Source: Mesoaciditoga sp.
Lineage (GTDB): Bacteria > Thermotogota > Thermotogae > Mesoaciditogales > Mesoaciditogaceae
Length of the DNA: 64,000 nt
NCBI GenBank assembly: GCA_002878315.1
Contig: PNIW01000011.1
Span: 1 to 64,000 of the forward strand
Direction: 5' to 3'
In this document: one piece after another, positions 1-9,786 of the stretch
Layout of the letters: each line of letters opens with the position of its first letter
Numbering within the stretch: the stretch's first letter is position 1
Notes under the pieces: generated by a model
Told to the model about the DNA's origin: nothing
The model's database searches: none
Seen by the model: the letters and a program-made list of their open reading frames with translations, nothing else
Made by a program: the position numbers and the translations under genes

Positions 1-95
1 TGGCCCGCCGATCTCTCTGGTAGGTCGCTCGAGGGATACGGTAACGTATCTCCAAGATAGATGATCATCCACGACAGAATCCGGCTTACAGTTCC
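1..95 (+). ncRNA. rnpB: RNase P RNA (bacterial type A), 3' end; 5' part lies outside the window
   Basis: Conserved 3' motif 'AGATAGATGATCATCCACGACAGAATCCGGCTTACAG' typical of the RNase P RNA 3' domain; no ORF here. Exact 3' end is estimated. Confidence 0.85.
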
Positions 96-122
96 ATTTC
101 CTCATTGATTTTAGGAGGTCGC

Positions 123-1241
123 ATGATCTGGTCATTCTGGTTACTTGAATTTTCAATATATCTTCCAATGGCTTTTTTTACCTTCATAGGAAATTACTTC
201 AATCAATTGGGCTTTTCAGACCTTCAAAATGGAATCCTCGGCAGCACTGCCGCGATAATCATTCTTTTGTCCAATCCTTTCTGGATGCGTGTTTCAGACA
301 AAAGGGTCAAAAATGCAGTCCTTACCTTTATCTCCTTCGTGACTGCTTTTTCCATATGGCTTATATATATTTTTAGAAATTTCTGGGCCATCTTTTTGAT
401 CTCGTTGTTGGTAGGCTTTCTGTGGACTTCGATAATTCCGATCGCGGAATCGATGGCAAGTTACAACGCCAGCAAATTCGGATTTTCCTTTGGTAAAGCC
501 CGTATGATGGGATCCTTGGGATACGCGATTGTAATGTTGATTTTCGGATATGTAACAGATCATTTTTTGTTCTTCCTTATAGGCTCTCTCTCATTTGCTT
601 TCATAGGTGTATCTTCTCTTCTCGTTCCCAAGACGCAGGGATACAATATGAATCAAAAAGTGAGTTTCTCTTTTAAAAATTTGCCTCCTCAATTTTACAG
701 AATGCTCGTTTTTGAAATACTTATTCTCTCTTCAAATGCTTTTGGCCTTTATTTTATGCCAGTTTTCATGCGCGCAAGGGGATATCCCATCTCCTTTGCC
801 GGTATATCAATAGCAGTTCAGGCTTTAGCCGAAATACCATTTTTCTTTTTTGCCGATAGAATAATAAAAAAATTAGGAGTCAAGAAAATGCTTGTGATAG
901 GATCGATTATGTTCGGAATCAGATGGATTCTTACATTCTTAATTACGAACCCCGTTGCGATCGTTGCTATCCAGTCTTTCGAATTTTTTAACTGGGTAGC
1001 CATATATTACGCAGTCTTCTATTACGTTAATTCAAAGATTTCGCCATTCAACAGATCTGATGCCCATGCACTTTTCTGGATGACGACAAGCGGTCTCTCC
1101 ATGATTTTCGGTGATGTTTTCGGAGGATGGATATCAAATACGTTGGGTGTCGCAAACGGATATCTTTTTTTTGGATTATTCTCTCTCGGTATAGGATTGA
1201 TCTATGCAATATTAGAAAAATCTCCGGATCTGTCAAATTAG
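123..1241 (+). CDS. MFS transporter
   Basis: About 12 hydrophobic segments, MFS-like. ATG at 123 preferred over TTG at 105 because AGGAGGT lies at 113-119. Confidence 0.8.
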   Translation: MIWSFWLLEFSIYLPMAFFTFIGNYFNQLGFSDLQNGILGSTAAIIILLSNPFWMRVSDKRVKNAVLTFISFVTAFSIWLIYIFRNFWAIFLISLLVGFLWTSIIPIAESMASYNASKFGFSFGKARMMGSLGYAIVMLIFGYVTDHFLFFLIGSLSFAFIGVSSLLVPKTQGYNMNQKVSFSFKNLPPQFYRMLVFEILILSSNAFGLYFMPVFMRARGYPISFAGISIAVQALAEIPFFFFADRIIKKLGVKKMLVIGSIMFGIRWILTFLITNPVAIVAIQSFEFFNWVAIYYAVFYYVNSKISPFNRSDAHALFWMTTSGLSMIFGDVFGGWISNTLGVANGYLFFGLFSLGIGLIYAILEKSPDLSN

Positions 1242-1888
1242 AATCTATCTAACAGAATTGGTGGATGTAATTTAAATCCTCCTATCTTTCCACCTTTTTT
1301 CCCTTCGACGAAGATCATCTTTGAATCAACGCCAGATTTTCCATAGATCGGCGTTACTGCCTTTGGCACCATATTGTGTTTTACAAATACATTGATATCG
1401 AGTATCCAGTTTTTCGGAGAAGTTATCGCGAAAAATTCATGTCCGTATTTCAATATACTCTTTGCCGCCACAACGAAATCTTCGAAATCATCAACATTTC
1501 TTTCGAAGAATCTTTTGTTTTCCTCACTTTTCTTTCCATCGTTGTGAAAGGGTGGATTGAACACGACACAATCCACGCTTTCGTATCCCAAAATCTTAGC
1601 GGCATCTCTTACATCGGCATTTATTATCCTTATTCGATCTGTTAGACCATTCATCTGGACGATCTCACGCGCAATCTCACAGGACTTTTCATTTATTTCT
1701 ATTCCAATCAATTCCCTGATAGGATTCAATTTGGCCATTATAACAAGGACAACACCATTACCGCTACCAAGTTCGACGACTCTCGAAACTTTTGTCCCTA
1801 TCTTCGGAAGAGTTCCAAGCAGGATCGAGGCATGTGTATGTTTTGACTCCATATTCTGGGGAGTTAAAAATTCTGGAACATTCATCAA
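1238..1888 (-). CDS. Class I SAM-dependent methyltransferase, TrmN6/YfiC-like
   Basis: Motif I VVELGSGNGVVLV and NPPF catalytic motif (VFNPPFHNDGKK), as in N6-adenine methyltransferases. Confidence 0.75.
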   Translation of the reverse strand: MMNVPEFLTPQNMESKHTHASILLGTLPKIGTKVSRVVELGSGNGVVLVIMAKLNPIRELIGIEINEKSCEIAREIVQMNGLTDRIRIINADVRDAAKILGYESVDCVVFNPPFHNDGKKSEENKRFFERNVDDFEDFVVAAKSILKYGHEFFAITSPKNWILDINVFVKHNMVPKAVTPIYGKSGVDSKMIFVEGKKGGKIGGFKLHPPILLDRF

Positions 1889-2021
1889 ACAACCTCCTTC
1901 AAATCAATTATACTTAATTCAAAATCAAAAATAACATGAAGATAACAAAAGGAAAATGAACGTCAAATTGGATTTTTGCCATTTTTTGCCAGTAACAATC
2001 TTATTCCGACAAAAAATAGGT

Positions 2022-2050
2022 TTGAAACTCTGGAAAGGAATGGTTATAAT
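2022..2050 (+). promoter_or_regulatory. Sigma-70-type promoter upstream of the DeoR gene
   Basis: TTGAAA (2022-2027), 17-bp spacer, TATAAT (2045-2050). Confidence 0.65.
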
Positions 2051-2110
2051 GATCATAAATCAATCATATTTGATCAATAAAATGATCGTAATTGTAAAAA
2101 AGGTGATGCT

Positions 2111-2875
2111 GTGAACAAATCAGAAAGAATCAAAAGAATATTTGAGGTCATCTCGCAGGAAGGAAATGCGTCGACGAAGTACCTCGCAGAACTGCTTGGT
2201 GTCTCCGAAGCTACCGTGAGACGGGACATAGTTAATCTTGAATCAGACGGAGAAATACCCATGAGAAGGGTAAGAGGCGGGGTAATTTTTTCACTCGAAA
2301 AATCTGGATTCGAGCCCATGTTTGATCTTAAATTGTCGAACATGATCGAAGAGAAAAAAAAGATAGCAAGAATAGCCCTTGATCAGATCGATGACGGAGA
2401 TTCAATCTTTCTCGATTCGGGAACGACGATATATTACCTTGCAAAGATAATGGGAAGCAAAAAAGGCATTAAGGCAGTCGTTGTCGATCTCAGGGTTGCC
2501 GAAGAACTTTCGAAGCATCCCAACATAAGAACGATCGTAGCGTGCGGAGAAGTAAGGGCGGGATATTACAGCATAGGTGGAAATGAAACGGTTAACTTTT
2601 TAAAACAATTTCACGTTGAAAAGGCTTTTATAGCGACAGATGGATGGAATTTAACGGGAACTTTTAATTCATCCGATTTCGAAGTTGAAATTAAAAGAAG
2701 GATGATAGATCTCTCTGATAAAAGATATCTTCTCGCCGATCATTCAAAGTATGGCAAAAATGCCTTCATAAAGGTTGCAGATCTTGGAGTTTTCGATTTT
2801 CTAATTACGGACATGGATTTGCCGAAGAATATTGTAGAATCTTTGAACAAGATTGGAATAAAGATTTTATGCTAA
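2111..2875 (+). CDS. DeoR/GlpR family transcriptional regulator
   Basis: N-terminal HTH (STKYLAELLGVSEATVRRDIVNLE..G.I.RVRGG) plus C-terminal DeoR sensor domain (DSGTTIYYLAK). Confidence 0.9.
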   Translation: MNKSERIKRIFEVISQEGNASTKYLAELLGVSEATVRRDIVNLESDGEIPMRRVRGGVIFSLEKSGFEPMFDLKLSNMIEEKKKIARIALDQIDDGDSIFLDSGTTIYYLAKIMGSKKGIKAVVVDLRVAEELSKHPNIRTIVACGEVRAGYYSIGGNETVNFLKQFHVEKAFIATDGWNLTGTFNSSDFEVEIKRRMIDLSDKRYLLADHSKYGKNAFIKVADLGVFDFLITDMDLPKNIVESLNKIGIKILC

Positions 2876-2891
2876 GAAAGGAGCATGAAAA

Positions 2892-3689
2892 ATGAAAGTT
2901 AAAGATCTCTTCAATACAGAAAAACCCGTCATAGGAATGGTGCATTTCCCACCTTTACCCGGTTCACCTCTTTACGATGATGAAAAGGGCATGAAATACA
3001 TAAAAGAAAGGGTTAAAAATGACCTTATCTCTCTTCAGGAAGGAAAGATAGACGGGTTTATTTTTTGCAATGAAAATGATAGGCCGTACAAACTTGAAGC
3101 GAATTACATTACCGTAGCCTCAATGAGTGCGATCATAGGAGAATTAAAAGATACGATAAAGATTCCCTTTGGAGTGGATGTTCTGTGGGATCCATCTGCC
3201 GCAATTTCAATAGCAAAGGCCACGGGAGCAAAATTCGTAAGAGAAATAATCACAGGTACCTACGTCTCAGACATGGGACTTTGGAATACGAATGTTGGCG
3301 ATCTTTACAGGTATAAAAAGTTAATAGATGGGAAAGACATATCCGTATTTTTCAACATCTCAGCCGAATTCGCTTACAATCTTGATAGACGTCCAATCGA
3401 AGAAATTGCAAGAAGCGTTGCTTTCTCGTCCCTCGCAGACGTTATCCTTGTCTCCGGTCCTATGACGGGCGTTGCGCCCGAGATCGAAACTCTGAAAAGG
3501 GTAAAAGAAAAGATCGATGTGCCTGTTTTTGTAAACACAGGCGTCAACATTAAAAATGTTGCCGAACTTTTAAAAATAGCGGATGGGGCGATAGTGGGAA
3601 CGAGTTTGAAAAAAGATGGAATCACATGGAATCCCATAGACAAAGAAAGAGTCATCGATTTCATGAAAGAGGTAAATAAAATAAGATGA
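2892..3689 (+). CDS. BtpA/SgcQ family TIM-barrel protein
   Basis: PVIGMVHFPPLPGSPLY N-terminus and SGPMTGVAPEIETLKRVKE / NTGVNIKNVAELLKIADGAIVGTSLKKDG match the BtpA family. Confidence 0.85.
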   Translation: MKVKDLFNTEKPVIGMVHFPPLPGSPLYDDEKGMKYIKERVKNDLISLQEGKIDGFIFCNENDRPYKLEANYITVASMSAIIGELKDTIKIPFGVDVLWDPSAAISIAKATGAKFVREIITGTYVSDMGLWNTNVGDLYRYKKLIDGKDISVFFNISAEFAYNLDRRPIEEIARSVAFSSLADVILVSGPMTGVAPEIETLKRVKEKIDVPVFVNTGVNIKNVAELLKIADGAIVGTSLKKDGITWNPIDKERVIDFMKEVNKIR

Positions 3690-5179
3690 AAGATTTAGCA
3701 CTCGGTATTGATATAGGCACCACCAGTATAAAAATAATGGCTATCGGAAAGGACGAAATCCTCTTCCAAAAGGAAAAGCCACATGATCTCATCTCCCAAA
3801 AAGCGGGCTTTGCGGAAGAGAATTCCAAAATATGGTGGGAAGACTTAAAATCTTTGTTGTTCGAATTAGACAGAAATGGATTTGCCAACAGAATAGCGTC
3901 AATAGGGGTAACCGGAATGGTTCCTGCCCTTGTAATGTTAGATGATAACCTTAAGGTGATAAGAAATGTTATCTTGCAAAATGATTCAAGATCGACAGAA
4001 GAAATAGAATTTTTAAAGAAAACCATAAAAGATGAGGAATTCTTTGAACTTACGGCAAACACGATAAACCAGCAAATAATCTTTCCAAAGATAATGTGGA
4101 TAAGAAAAAATGAACCCCAAAATTTTCAAAAAGCACGCTGGGTGATGGGATCGTATGATTTTATATCGACAAAATTAACGGGAATACCTCATGTGGAATT
4201 GAACTGGGCTTTAGAAAGTGGGATGCTTCTCGTAAAAGAAAAACGATGGTACAAAGATCTTTTAAAAGAGATAGGAATTGAGGAAAAAATTCTGCCTCCC
4301 ATTTTTGAGCCGGCAGAGGTAGTTGGAAAGGTAGGTAAAGAAGTTTCAGAAGAGACAGGATTACCCGCAGGAATCCCCGTCATAGCAGGTTCGGCAGATC
4401 ACATAGCGGCCTCTCTGGCAGCCGGTCTTGTACAGGAAGGTGATCTGCTTCTTAAAGTCGGAGGAGCAGGCGATATAATGTTTGTCACAGATTCTTTCAA
4501 AACGGAAAAGCGCCTCTTCTTTGATTATCACGATATACCTGGCAAATACATTCTAAACGGTTGTATGGCAACAAGCGGATCTCTTATAAAATGGTACATG
4601 AATCTTTTAAATACTGATAATTACGATGAACTTACGAAATTGGCAGAAATGAGTTCGACGGGATCCGAAGGTATCGTGACTTTACCGTATTTTCTCGGAG
4701 AGAAAACGCCTATTTTTGACACAAAAGCGCGCGGTTTGATATTTGGACTCGATCTTCATCATGGAAGGGGAGATATATTCAGATCTCTTCTTGAAAGTGT
4801 TTCCTTCGGCTTTAAAGATCACGTCGAAATTTTAAAAGAGGACGGATTCAAAATAAAAAGAGTTTTCGTCTCAGATGGAGGTGCAAGAAACCCGCTCTGG
4901 CGCCAGATCTTGTCCGATGTGATCGGAATGGATCTAAAATACAAAAAGGAAAAGGAATCTGTCTTTGGAGTGTCGTTGCTCGCGGCATATGCGGCTGGAA
5001 TAATAGACAATTTGTGCTGGCCAGATAAAATGGAAAAATCTGAAATCACACATTTTAATCTTCAAAACCATTTAAAATATGAAAAGTATTATGCCATATA
5101 CAAAAAATTGTACAAATCCTTGAAGCCAATTTATGAAGAACTTTACAATCTCAGGGAGGGGAAAAAAGATGAGATTTGA
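3686..5179 (+). CDS. FGGY-family carbohydrate kinase (xylulokinase-like)
   Basis: ALGIDIGTTSIKIMA N-terminal motif, SGSLIKWYMNLL and GGARNPLWRQILSDVIG C-terminal FGGY motif. Confidence 0.88.
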   Translation: MKDLALGIDIGTTSIKIMAIGKDEILFQKEKPHDLISQKAGFAEENSKIWWEDLKSLLFELDRNGFANRIASIGVTGMVPALVMLDDNLKVIRNVILQNDSRSTEEIEFLKKTIKDEEFFELTANTINQQIIFPKIMWIRKNEPQNFQKARWVMGSYDFISTKLTGIPHVELNWALESGMLLVKEKRWYKDLLKEIGIEEKILPPIFEPAEVVGKVGKEVSEETGLPAGIPVIAGSADHIAASLAAGLVQEGDLLLKVGGAGDIMFVTDSFKTEKRLFFDYHDIPGKYILNGCMATSGSLIKWYMNLLNTDNYDELTKLAEMSSTGSEGIVTLPYFLGEKTPIFDTKARGLIFGLDLHHGRGDIFRSLLESVSFGFKDHVEILKEDGFKIKRVFVSDGGARNPLWRQILSDVIGMDLKYKKEKESVFGVSLLAAYAAGIIDNLCWPDKMEKSEITHFNLQNHLKYEKYYAIYKKLYKSLKPIYEELYNLREGKKDEI

Positions 5180-5948
5180 GAATAAAGTTGTCATGATAAC
5201 TGGATCGGCCAAAGGAATAGGGAAGGCTATAGCAGAAGGGTTTGCACGTGAAGGTGCCTTGCTCGCGCTTACTGATTTAGATGCGAATGAACTTGAAAAA
5301 ACTGCCACAAGTCTGAAAAACATTTCCAAAATGGTCAGATCATATGTACTCGACGTTACAAAATCGAAGATGGTTGAAGAGGTCGTTAAAAATATCATAG
5401 AAGATTTTAAGGTGATAGATATTTTGATAAACAACGCTGGTGTATCGACAATGAATTATTTCTGGGAATTAAAAGAGGAAGAATGGGATTTCAACATGAA
5501 TGTTAACGCCAAGGGTGTCTGGCTTGTGAGCAAATACGTCGCTCCTCACATGATAAAGAGAAGAAAAGGAAAGATAGTCAACACGGCCTCTATGGCTGGA
5601 AAAATAGGGGCGGATCTACTCGCGCATTATTCCGCTTCAAAGTTTGCGGTGGTAGGCTTTACTCAGGCTGCGGCAAAAGAACTTGCCCCGTATGGAATAA
5701 ACGTTAATTCGGTCTGCCCCGGCTTTGTCAAAACCTCCATGCAAGACAGAGAGATCGTCTGGGAGGCGAAATTAAGAGGCGTCGACGATCCGGAAGAGAT
5801 AAGAAGAGGGTACATAAAGCAGACGCCGCTTGGAAGATTGTGCTATCCCGAAGATGTTGCGAAAGTTGTATTGTTTCTCGCATCAGAAGATGCGAACTTC
5901 ATGACTGGTCAGGCGATAAATGTGACCGGTGGCGTGTGCATGCATTGA
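5169..5948 (+). CDS. Short-chain dehydrogenase/reductase (polyol dehydrogenase-like)
   Basis: TGSAKGIGKAIAEG (TGxxxGxG), NNAG, YSASK catalytic motif. ATG 5169 preceded by GGGAGGGG. Confidence 0.9.
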   Translation: MRFENKVVMITGSAKGIGKAIAEGFAREGALLALTDLDANELEKTATSLKNISKMVRSYVLDVTKSKMVEEVVKNIIEDFKVIDILINNAGVSTMNYFWELKEEEWDFNMNVNAKGVWLVSKYVAPHMIKRRKGKIVNTASMAGKIGADLLAHYSASKFAVVGFTQAAAKELAPYGINVNSVCPGFVKTSMQDREIVWEAKLRGVDDPEEIRRGYIKQTPLGRLCYPEDVAKVVLFLASEDANFMTGQAINVTGGVCMH

Positions 5949-5958
5949 AGGAGGAGAC

Positions 5959-6720
5959 GTGGAAATAATAGAAGTGATGATTGAGGCCGCAAGAAAAGCC
6001 GGAAATATTTTGAAAAATGGATACGAAGGTTCTTACAATATCAAGGTCAAAAGTTCACTGGCAGATCTCGTAACTTCAGTTGATCTTGATTCACAAACCG
6101 CGATCATTGAAGTATTGAAGAACGTTCCAGATATCGAGATTGTGGCCGAGGAATCCGCGCAGGAAATTACGGGAAAAAATGTTTTTTACGTGGATCCTCT
6201 CGATGGCACACTTAATTTTGTGCATGGAATACCTTTCTTTGCAGTTTCAATAGGATACTGGGAAGATGGAACGCCCACGGTAGGGGTCGTTTATGATCCT
6301 CTAAGAGATGAATTATTTTACGGGATAAAAGGCAAAGGCGCATATCTAAATGACAGGAGACTTTCAGTAAGAAAAAAGGAACTTAAGAATTCGATTCTTT
6401 CAACTGGTCTTCCTTACGATCGCCAAAAGGCAATGCGAACCATCGAAGAGACAAAAAATATCCTTCCTTTGGTGCAGGAAGTTAGGATTTTAGGAAGCGC
6501 GGCATTATCTTTGTCCTATCTGGCAGCCGGACGTATAGACGGATACTGGGAAGACGAGATATATCCATGGGATGTTGCGGCGGGAATAGCGATATCCGCA
6601 GAGGTGGGTGTGAAAATCACAAATTTTGAAGGAAATCTTTACGAACTAAAAGACCGCGAAATCGTTTCTGCCCTGCCAGAAATACACGGAGAAATTTTAA
6701 GAACATTGAGAGGATTTTAA
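5959..6720 (+). CDS. Inositol monophosphatase family protein
   Basis: DPLDGTLNFVHGIPFFAVSIG and WEDEIYPWDVAAG motifs. GTG at 5959 after GGAGGAG. Confidence 0.9.
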   Translation: MEIIEVMIEAARKAGNILKNGYEGSYNIKVKSSLADLVTSVDLDSQTAIIEVLKNVPDIEIVAEESAQEITGKNVFYVDPLDGTLNFVHGIPFFAVSIGYWEDGTPTVGVVYDPLRDELFYGIKGKGAYLNDRRLSVRKKELKNSILSTGLPYDRQKAMRTIEETKNILPLVQEVRILGSAALSLSYLAAGRIDGYWEDEIYPWDVAAGIAISAEVGVKITNFEGNLYELKDREIVSALPEIHGEILRTLRGF

Positions 6721-6796
6721 ATTCAATTAATTTAAGGATAAAACTGGGAGAAATTTTTAATGTTAAAAATGAATAGACTTCAAAGGAGGTGTGATA

Positions 6797-8050
6797 ATGA
6801 GGGGTAAAGTAATTATCTTTGTTGCGCTGATCGTTTTGTTGGCGGTTATAACCGCTATGGCTGATACTTCTTCGGGTTTAACGGGTCCTCAGGGTCCAAT
6901 ACCATCCTGGGATACCGTTGTTCAGATGGCAAAACAGGAAGGTTCCGTATCGTGGTATGCGTACGGTGCCGAATATGACAAACTTTACTTTGAGAGTTTG
7001 ATACCAAAATTCGAAAAGCAATACGGAATAAAGGTGAACTTCATATTCGGAGACTGGTACGCATTTTTGCAAAAACTTCTTACCGAAAAAAAGGCCGGGC
7101 AGAGTGTTGGAGACATGGATCTTGTTTTCACATGGTCAATACCTTTCAACGACGCATGGAATGCTGGCGTTGTCTGGAAATATCCGTGGAGTTACGTTAT
7201 ACCCAACGCGAGGAATATCGTCGATGCCTACCTTCTTCAGTACACGGACATGATCCCGACTAATGGCGCCTTTGTGCCATTTATATGGTGGCAGGTGGCT
7301 TTCCTTTACAACAAGCAGATGGTCAAGAATCCACCTCAATCATGGGATGATCTAATGGCATGGGTGAAAGCGAATCCCGGAAAATTCACCTACTGCGATC
7401 CAAATACTGGCGGTAGCGGTCATACATTCTTGATAACGCTTTCACAGTGGCTTTACGGTTATGACAGGTATTACAATTCTATGGGCCTGCCATACAACAA
7501 AGCGCTCGGATCTGAACTGTGGAATACCGTCGGACCAAAAGGATATTCTCTTTGGGGATACTTAAAAGAATTACAAAAATACATGTACCAGCCTGGCTTT
7601 TATCCTGCCGGAAACTCTGCCGCAATCTCTCTCTTCTCAAAAGGTCAGGTATGGCTTGAACCGCAATGGCTTGACGTTACTGCGTCATGGATAAAACAAG
7701 GATTGTTAGATCCAAACATAGTCGGTCTATATATTCCAAAGCCAACCATGGACGCAGGTGGAATGGATGGTCTCTTTATCCCCTACAATGCTCCTCACAA
7801 ATACGCAGCAATGGTCTTAGCCAATTACCTGCTTTCAAATGAAGTCCAAACTGGTATAGTGCTTGACAGGGGAGGAGCCTTCCCAGTCGTTACGGGGGTT
7901 ATGAACAAGCCGGAGGTCATCCAGGCAATAAAAACGCAGCCTTACTGGGTGCCACTTGATAGTGTAACGAACCCTCTCTGGCTGAGATCTGGTCTATACA
8001 TGGATGAATTGATGAAAGATTGGACACAGATTATAGCTAAATCGCAGTAA
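6797..8050 (+). CDS. ABC transporter extracellular solute-binding protein
   Basis: N-terminal signal peptide (MRGKVIIFVALIVLLAVITAMA), SBP family 1-like body, immediately followed by permease and ATPase genes. ATG 6797 follows AAAGGAGGT. Confidence 0.85.
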   Translation: MRGKVIIFVALIVLLAVITAMADTSSGLTGPQGPIPSWDTVVQMAKQEGSVSWYAYGAEYDKLYFESLIPKFEKQYGIKVNFIFGDWYAFLQKLLTEKKAGQSVGDMDLVFTWSIPFNDAWNAGVVWKYPWSYVIPNARNIVDAYLLQYTDMIPTNGAFVPFIWWQVAFLYNKQMVKNPPQSWDDLMAWVKANPGKFTYCDPNTGGSGHTFLITLSQWLYGYDRYYNSMGLPYNKALGSELWNTVGPKGYSLWGYLKELQKYMYQPGFYPAGNSAAISLFSKGQVWLEPQWLDVTASWIKQGLLDPNIVGLYIPKPTMDAGGMDGLFIPYNAPHKYAAMVLANYLLSNEVQTGIVLDRGGAFPVVTGVMNKPEVIQAIKTQPYWVPLDSVTNPLWLRSGLYMDELMKDWTQIIAKSQ

Positions 8051-8071
8051 TTTAGAGTTTAGAGTAAAGTC

Positions 8072-8098
8072 AGGTCAGGCGTTACGCCTGACCTTTTT
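8072..8098 (+). terminator. Intra-operon hairpin with T-run (attenuator or mRNA-stabilising)
   Basis: AGGTCAGGCG-TTA-CGCCTGACCT perfect 10-bp stem, then TTTTT; lies between SBP gene and first permease. Confidence 0.75.
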
Positions 8099-8109
8099 AG
8101 GAGGGAAAA

Positions 8110-8979
8110 ATGAAGCCAAAAGTTAAATTTTCCGTTGCATTGTTATATCTTTCTCCGGTTATCATCTTTTATTCATTTATATTTGTTTTACCGTTGATCT
8201 TAGTTTTTCTTCAATCCTTTGGACTTTACAGTTTGGGGTCAACAAAGCCCCCAAAATTCACTTTAGAATATTATTTGAAATTTTTCGATTTGAAAGGGCC
8301 TTATCTCGAAAGTCTATGGTTTAGTTTCTGGAATTCCGCTCTTGCAACGGTGATTATAAGCATCATTTCTTTCTTCCTTGCCATTTTTTTCTACTTCGTT
8401 AATTTCAAAGGCAAATCTTTTATTTCTGCAACGTACAAAATACCTCTATTCATTCCGTATTTGATCTCCGCCTTCGCATGGTGGAATTTACTTTCGCCCG
8501 GAGGATACGTTCAAAGATTGCTTGCCGCAGCAAGAATTGTAAACCCAAACATGTTGCTTGTAAATGATCCTAATGGAATAGGCATTATCGTGGCCAACGT
8601 TTGGATGAATTTCCCGTATATGGTGCTTTTGATCATCGGAACACTTAAAATGATAGATCCAACCCTTATAGAGGCCTCAAGAACTTTAGGATCAACCTTC
8701 TGGAAAAGTGTTTTTAAAATAGTGCTTCCATTGTCAATGCCAGGATTTTTAGCCGGATCAATTCTTTCTTTTATAGGCATGTTCGGTGCCTTCTCAGTTG
8801 CCTTTATTCTCGGAGCGAGTTGGCCACAGTATATGTCAATATCCATATACAACGACGTAACGCAATTTTCTCAATATGGAATGGCATCGGTTCAGTCCGT
8901 TGTTTACATGATAAGCGCAATTTTAATAACTTATCTTTACACAAAAATAATTGCAAAAATTCAGGGTGAAAGAAAATGA
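8110..8979 (+). CDS. ABC transporter permease (PotB-like)
   Basis: Hydrophobic; EASRTLGSTFWKSVFKIVLPLSMPG (EAA loop). Confidence 0.88.
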   Translation: MKPKVKFSVALLYLSPVIIFYSFIFVLPLILVFLQSFGLYSLGSTKPPKFTLEYYLKFFDLKGPYLESLWFSFWNSALATVIISIISFFLAIFFYFVNFKGKSFISATYKIPLFIPYLISAFAWWNLLSPGGYVQRLLAAARIVNPNMLLVNDPNGIGIIVANVWMNFPYMVLLIIGTLKMIDPTLIEASRTLGSTFWKSVFKIVLPLSMPGFLAGSILSFIGMFGAFSVAFILGASWPQYMSISIYNDVTQFSQYGMASVQSVVYMISAILITYLYTKIIAKIQGERK

Positions 8980-9776
8980 AGAGGATATCGATATCCATCG
9001 TGAGCGTGGCGATGGTTTTGATAATATTCTTTCCGGTCTTTGTCATATTCGAATGGGCCTTCAGCACGATATGGTATGGGACATCACTCTTCCCAACCCA
9101 GTTAGGATTTAGATCATTCATCCAGGTTATTCAGGCGGGACTTGGCAAAAGTTTAATTTTGAGTTTTACCATAGCACCGCTTGTCGTTCTTTTTTCAGCG
9201 CTCATAAGTATACCGGCGGCATACATAATAGGGACAAAGGACATAAAATCCAAAAAATTGATAGAAAATCTTTTTCTCATACCCTTAATCGTTCCCCCAA
9301 TTGTAAGTGGAATAGGAATACTATCGATTTACACGCAACTCGGCCTGATAGGAAATTATATGGCCATAGTTTTAGTTCACATGATAGGCGCAACTCCTTA
9401 CATGTTCAGAAGTGTTGAAGCCTCTTTCGAATCGATAGATCCGTCCATTGAAGAGGCCGCAAGAGTTCTTGGAGCAACAAGGTTGAGAACGATATTGAGA
9501 ATATACCTTCCGCTCGTGACACCGGGCTTACTTTCGGGATCGGTCTTTGCCTTTTCATGGTCTTTGAATGAATTTCTCTTAACCTTGCTTTTGGGTCTTC
9601 CGAATATAGTTACACTTCCGGTCTTTCTTTACAGGTACGTTGGAGGTTATTACATATCTCCAGGACCCGCATCAGCGATAAGCGTCTTTTTGATAGTTCC
9701 TTCTTTATTTATAGTGTATTTAATGGAAAAATACATAAAGAGTGAATATGTGGCCGGAGCGGGCATAAAAGGATAA
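8976..9776 (+). CDS. ABC transporter permease (PotC-like)
   Basis: Hydrophobic; EEAARVLGATRLRTILRIYLPLVTPG (EAA loop); 4-bp overlap with previous gene. Confidence 0.88.
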   Translation: MKRISISIVSVAMVLIIFFPVFVIFEWAFSTIWYGTSLFPTQLGFRSFIQVIQAGLGKSLILSFTIAPLVVLFSALISIPAAYIIGTKDIKSKKLIENLFLIPLIVPPIVSGIGILSIYTQLGLIGNYMAIVLVHMIGATPYMFRSVEASFESIDPSIEEAARVLGATRLRTILRIYLPLVTPGLLSGSVFAFSWSLNEFLLTLLLGLPNIVTLPVFLYRYVGGYYISPGPASAISVFLIVPSLFIVYLMEKYIKSEYVAGAGIKG

Positions 9777-9786
9777 GGAGGATAAG

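Noticed and set aside
3374-3664. Antisense ORFs of 60-150 aa throughout the window (e.g. 3374..3664, 28642..28929, 56447..56905)
   Set aside because: Each lies opposite a well-supported gene, has no RBS or recognisable motif, and is explained by codon bias on the coding strand.
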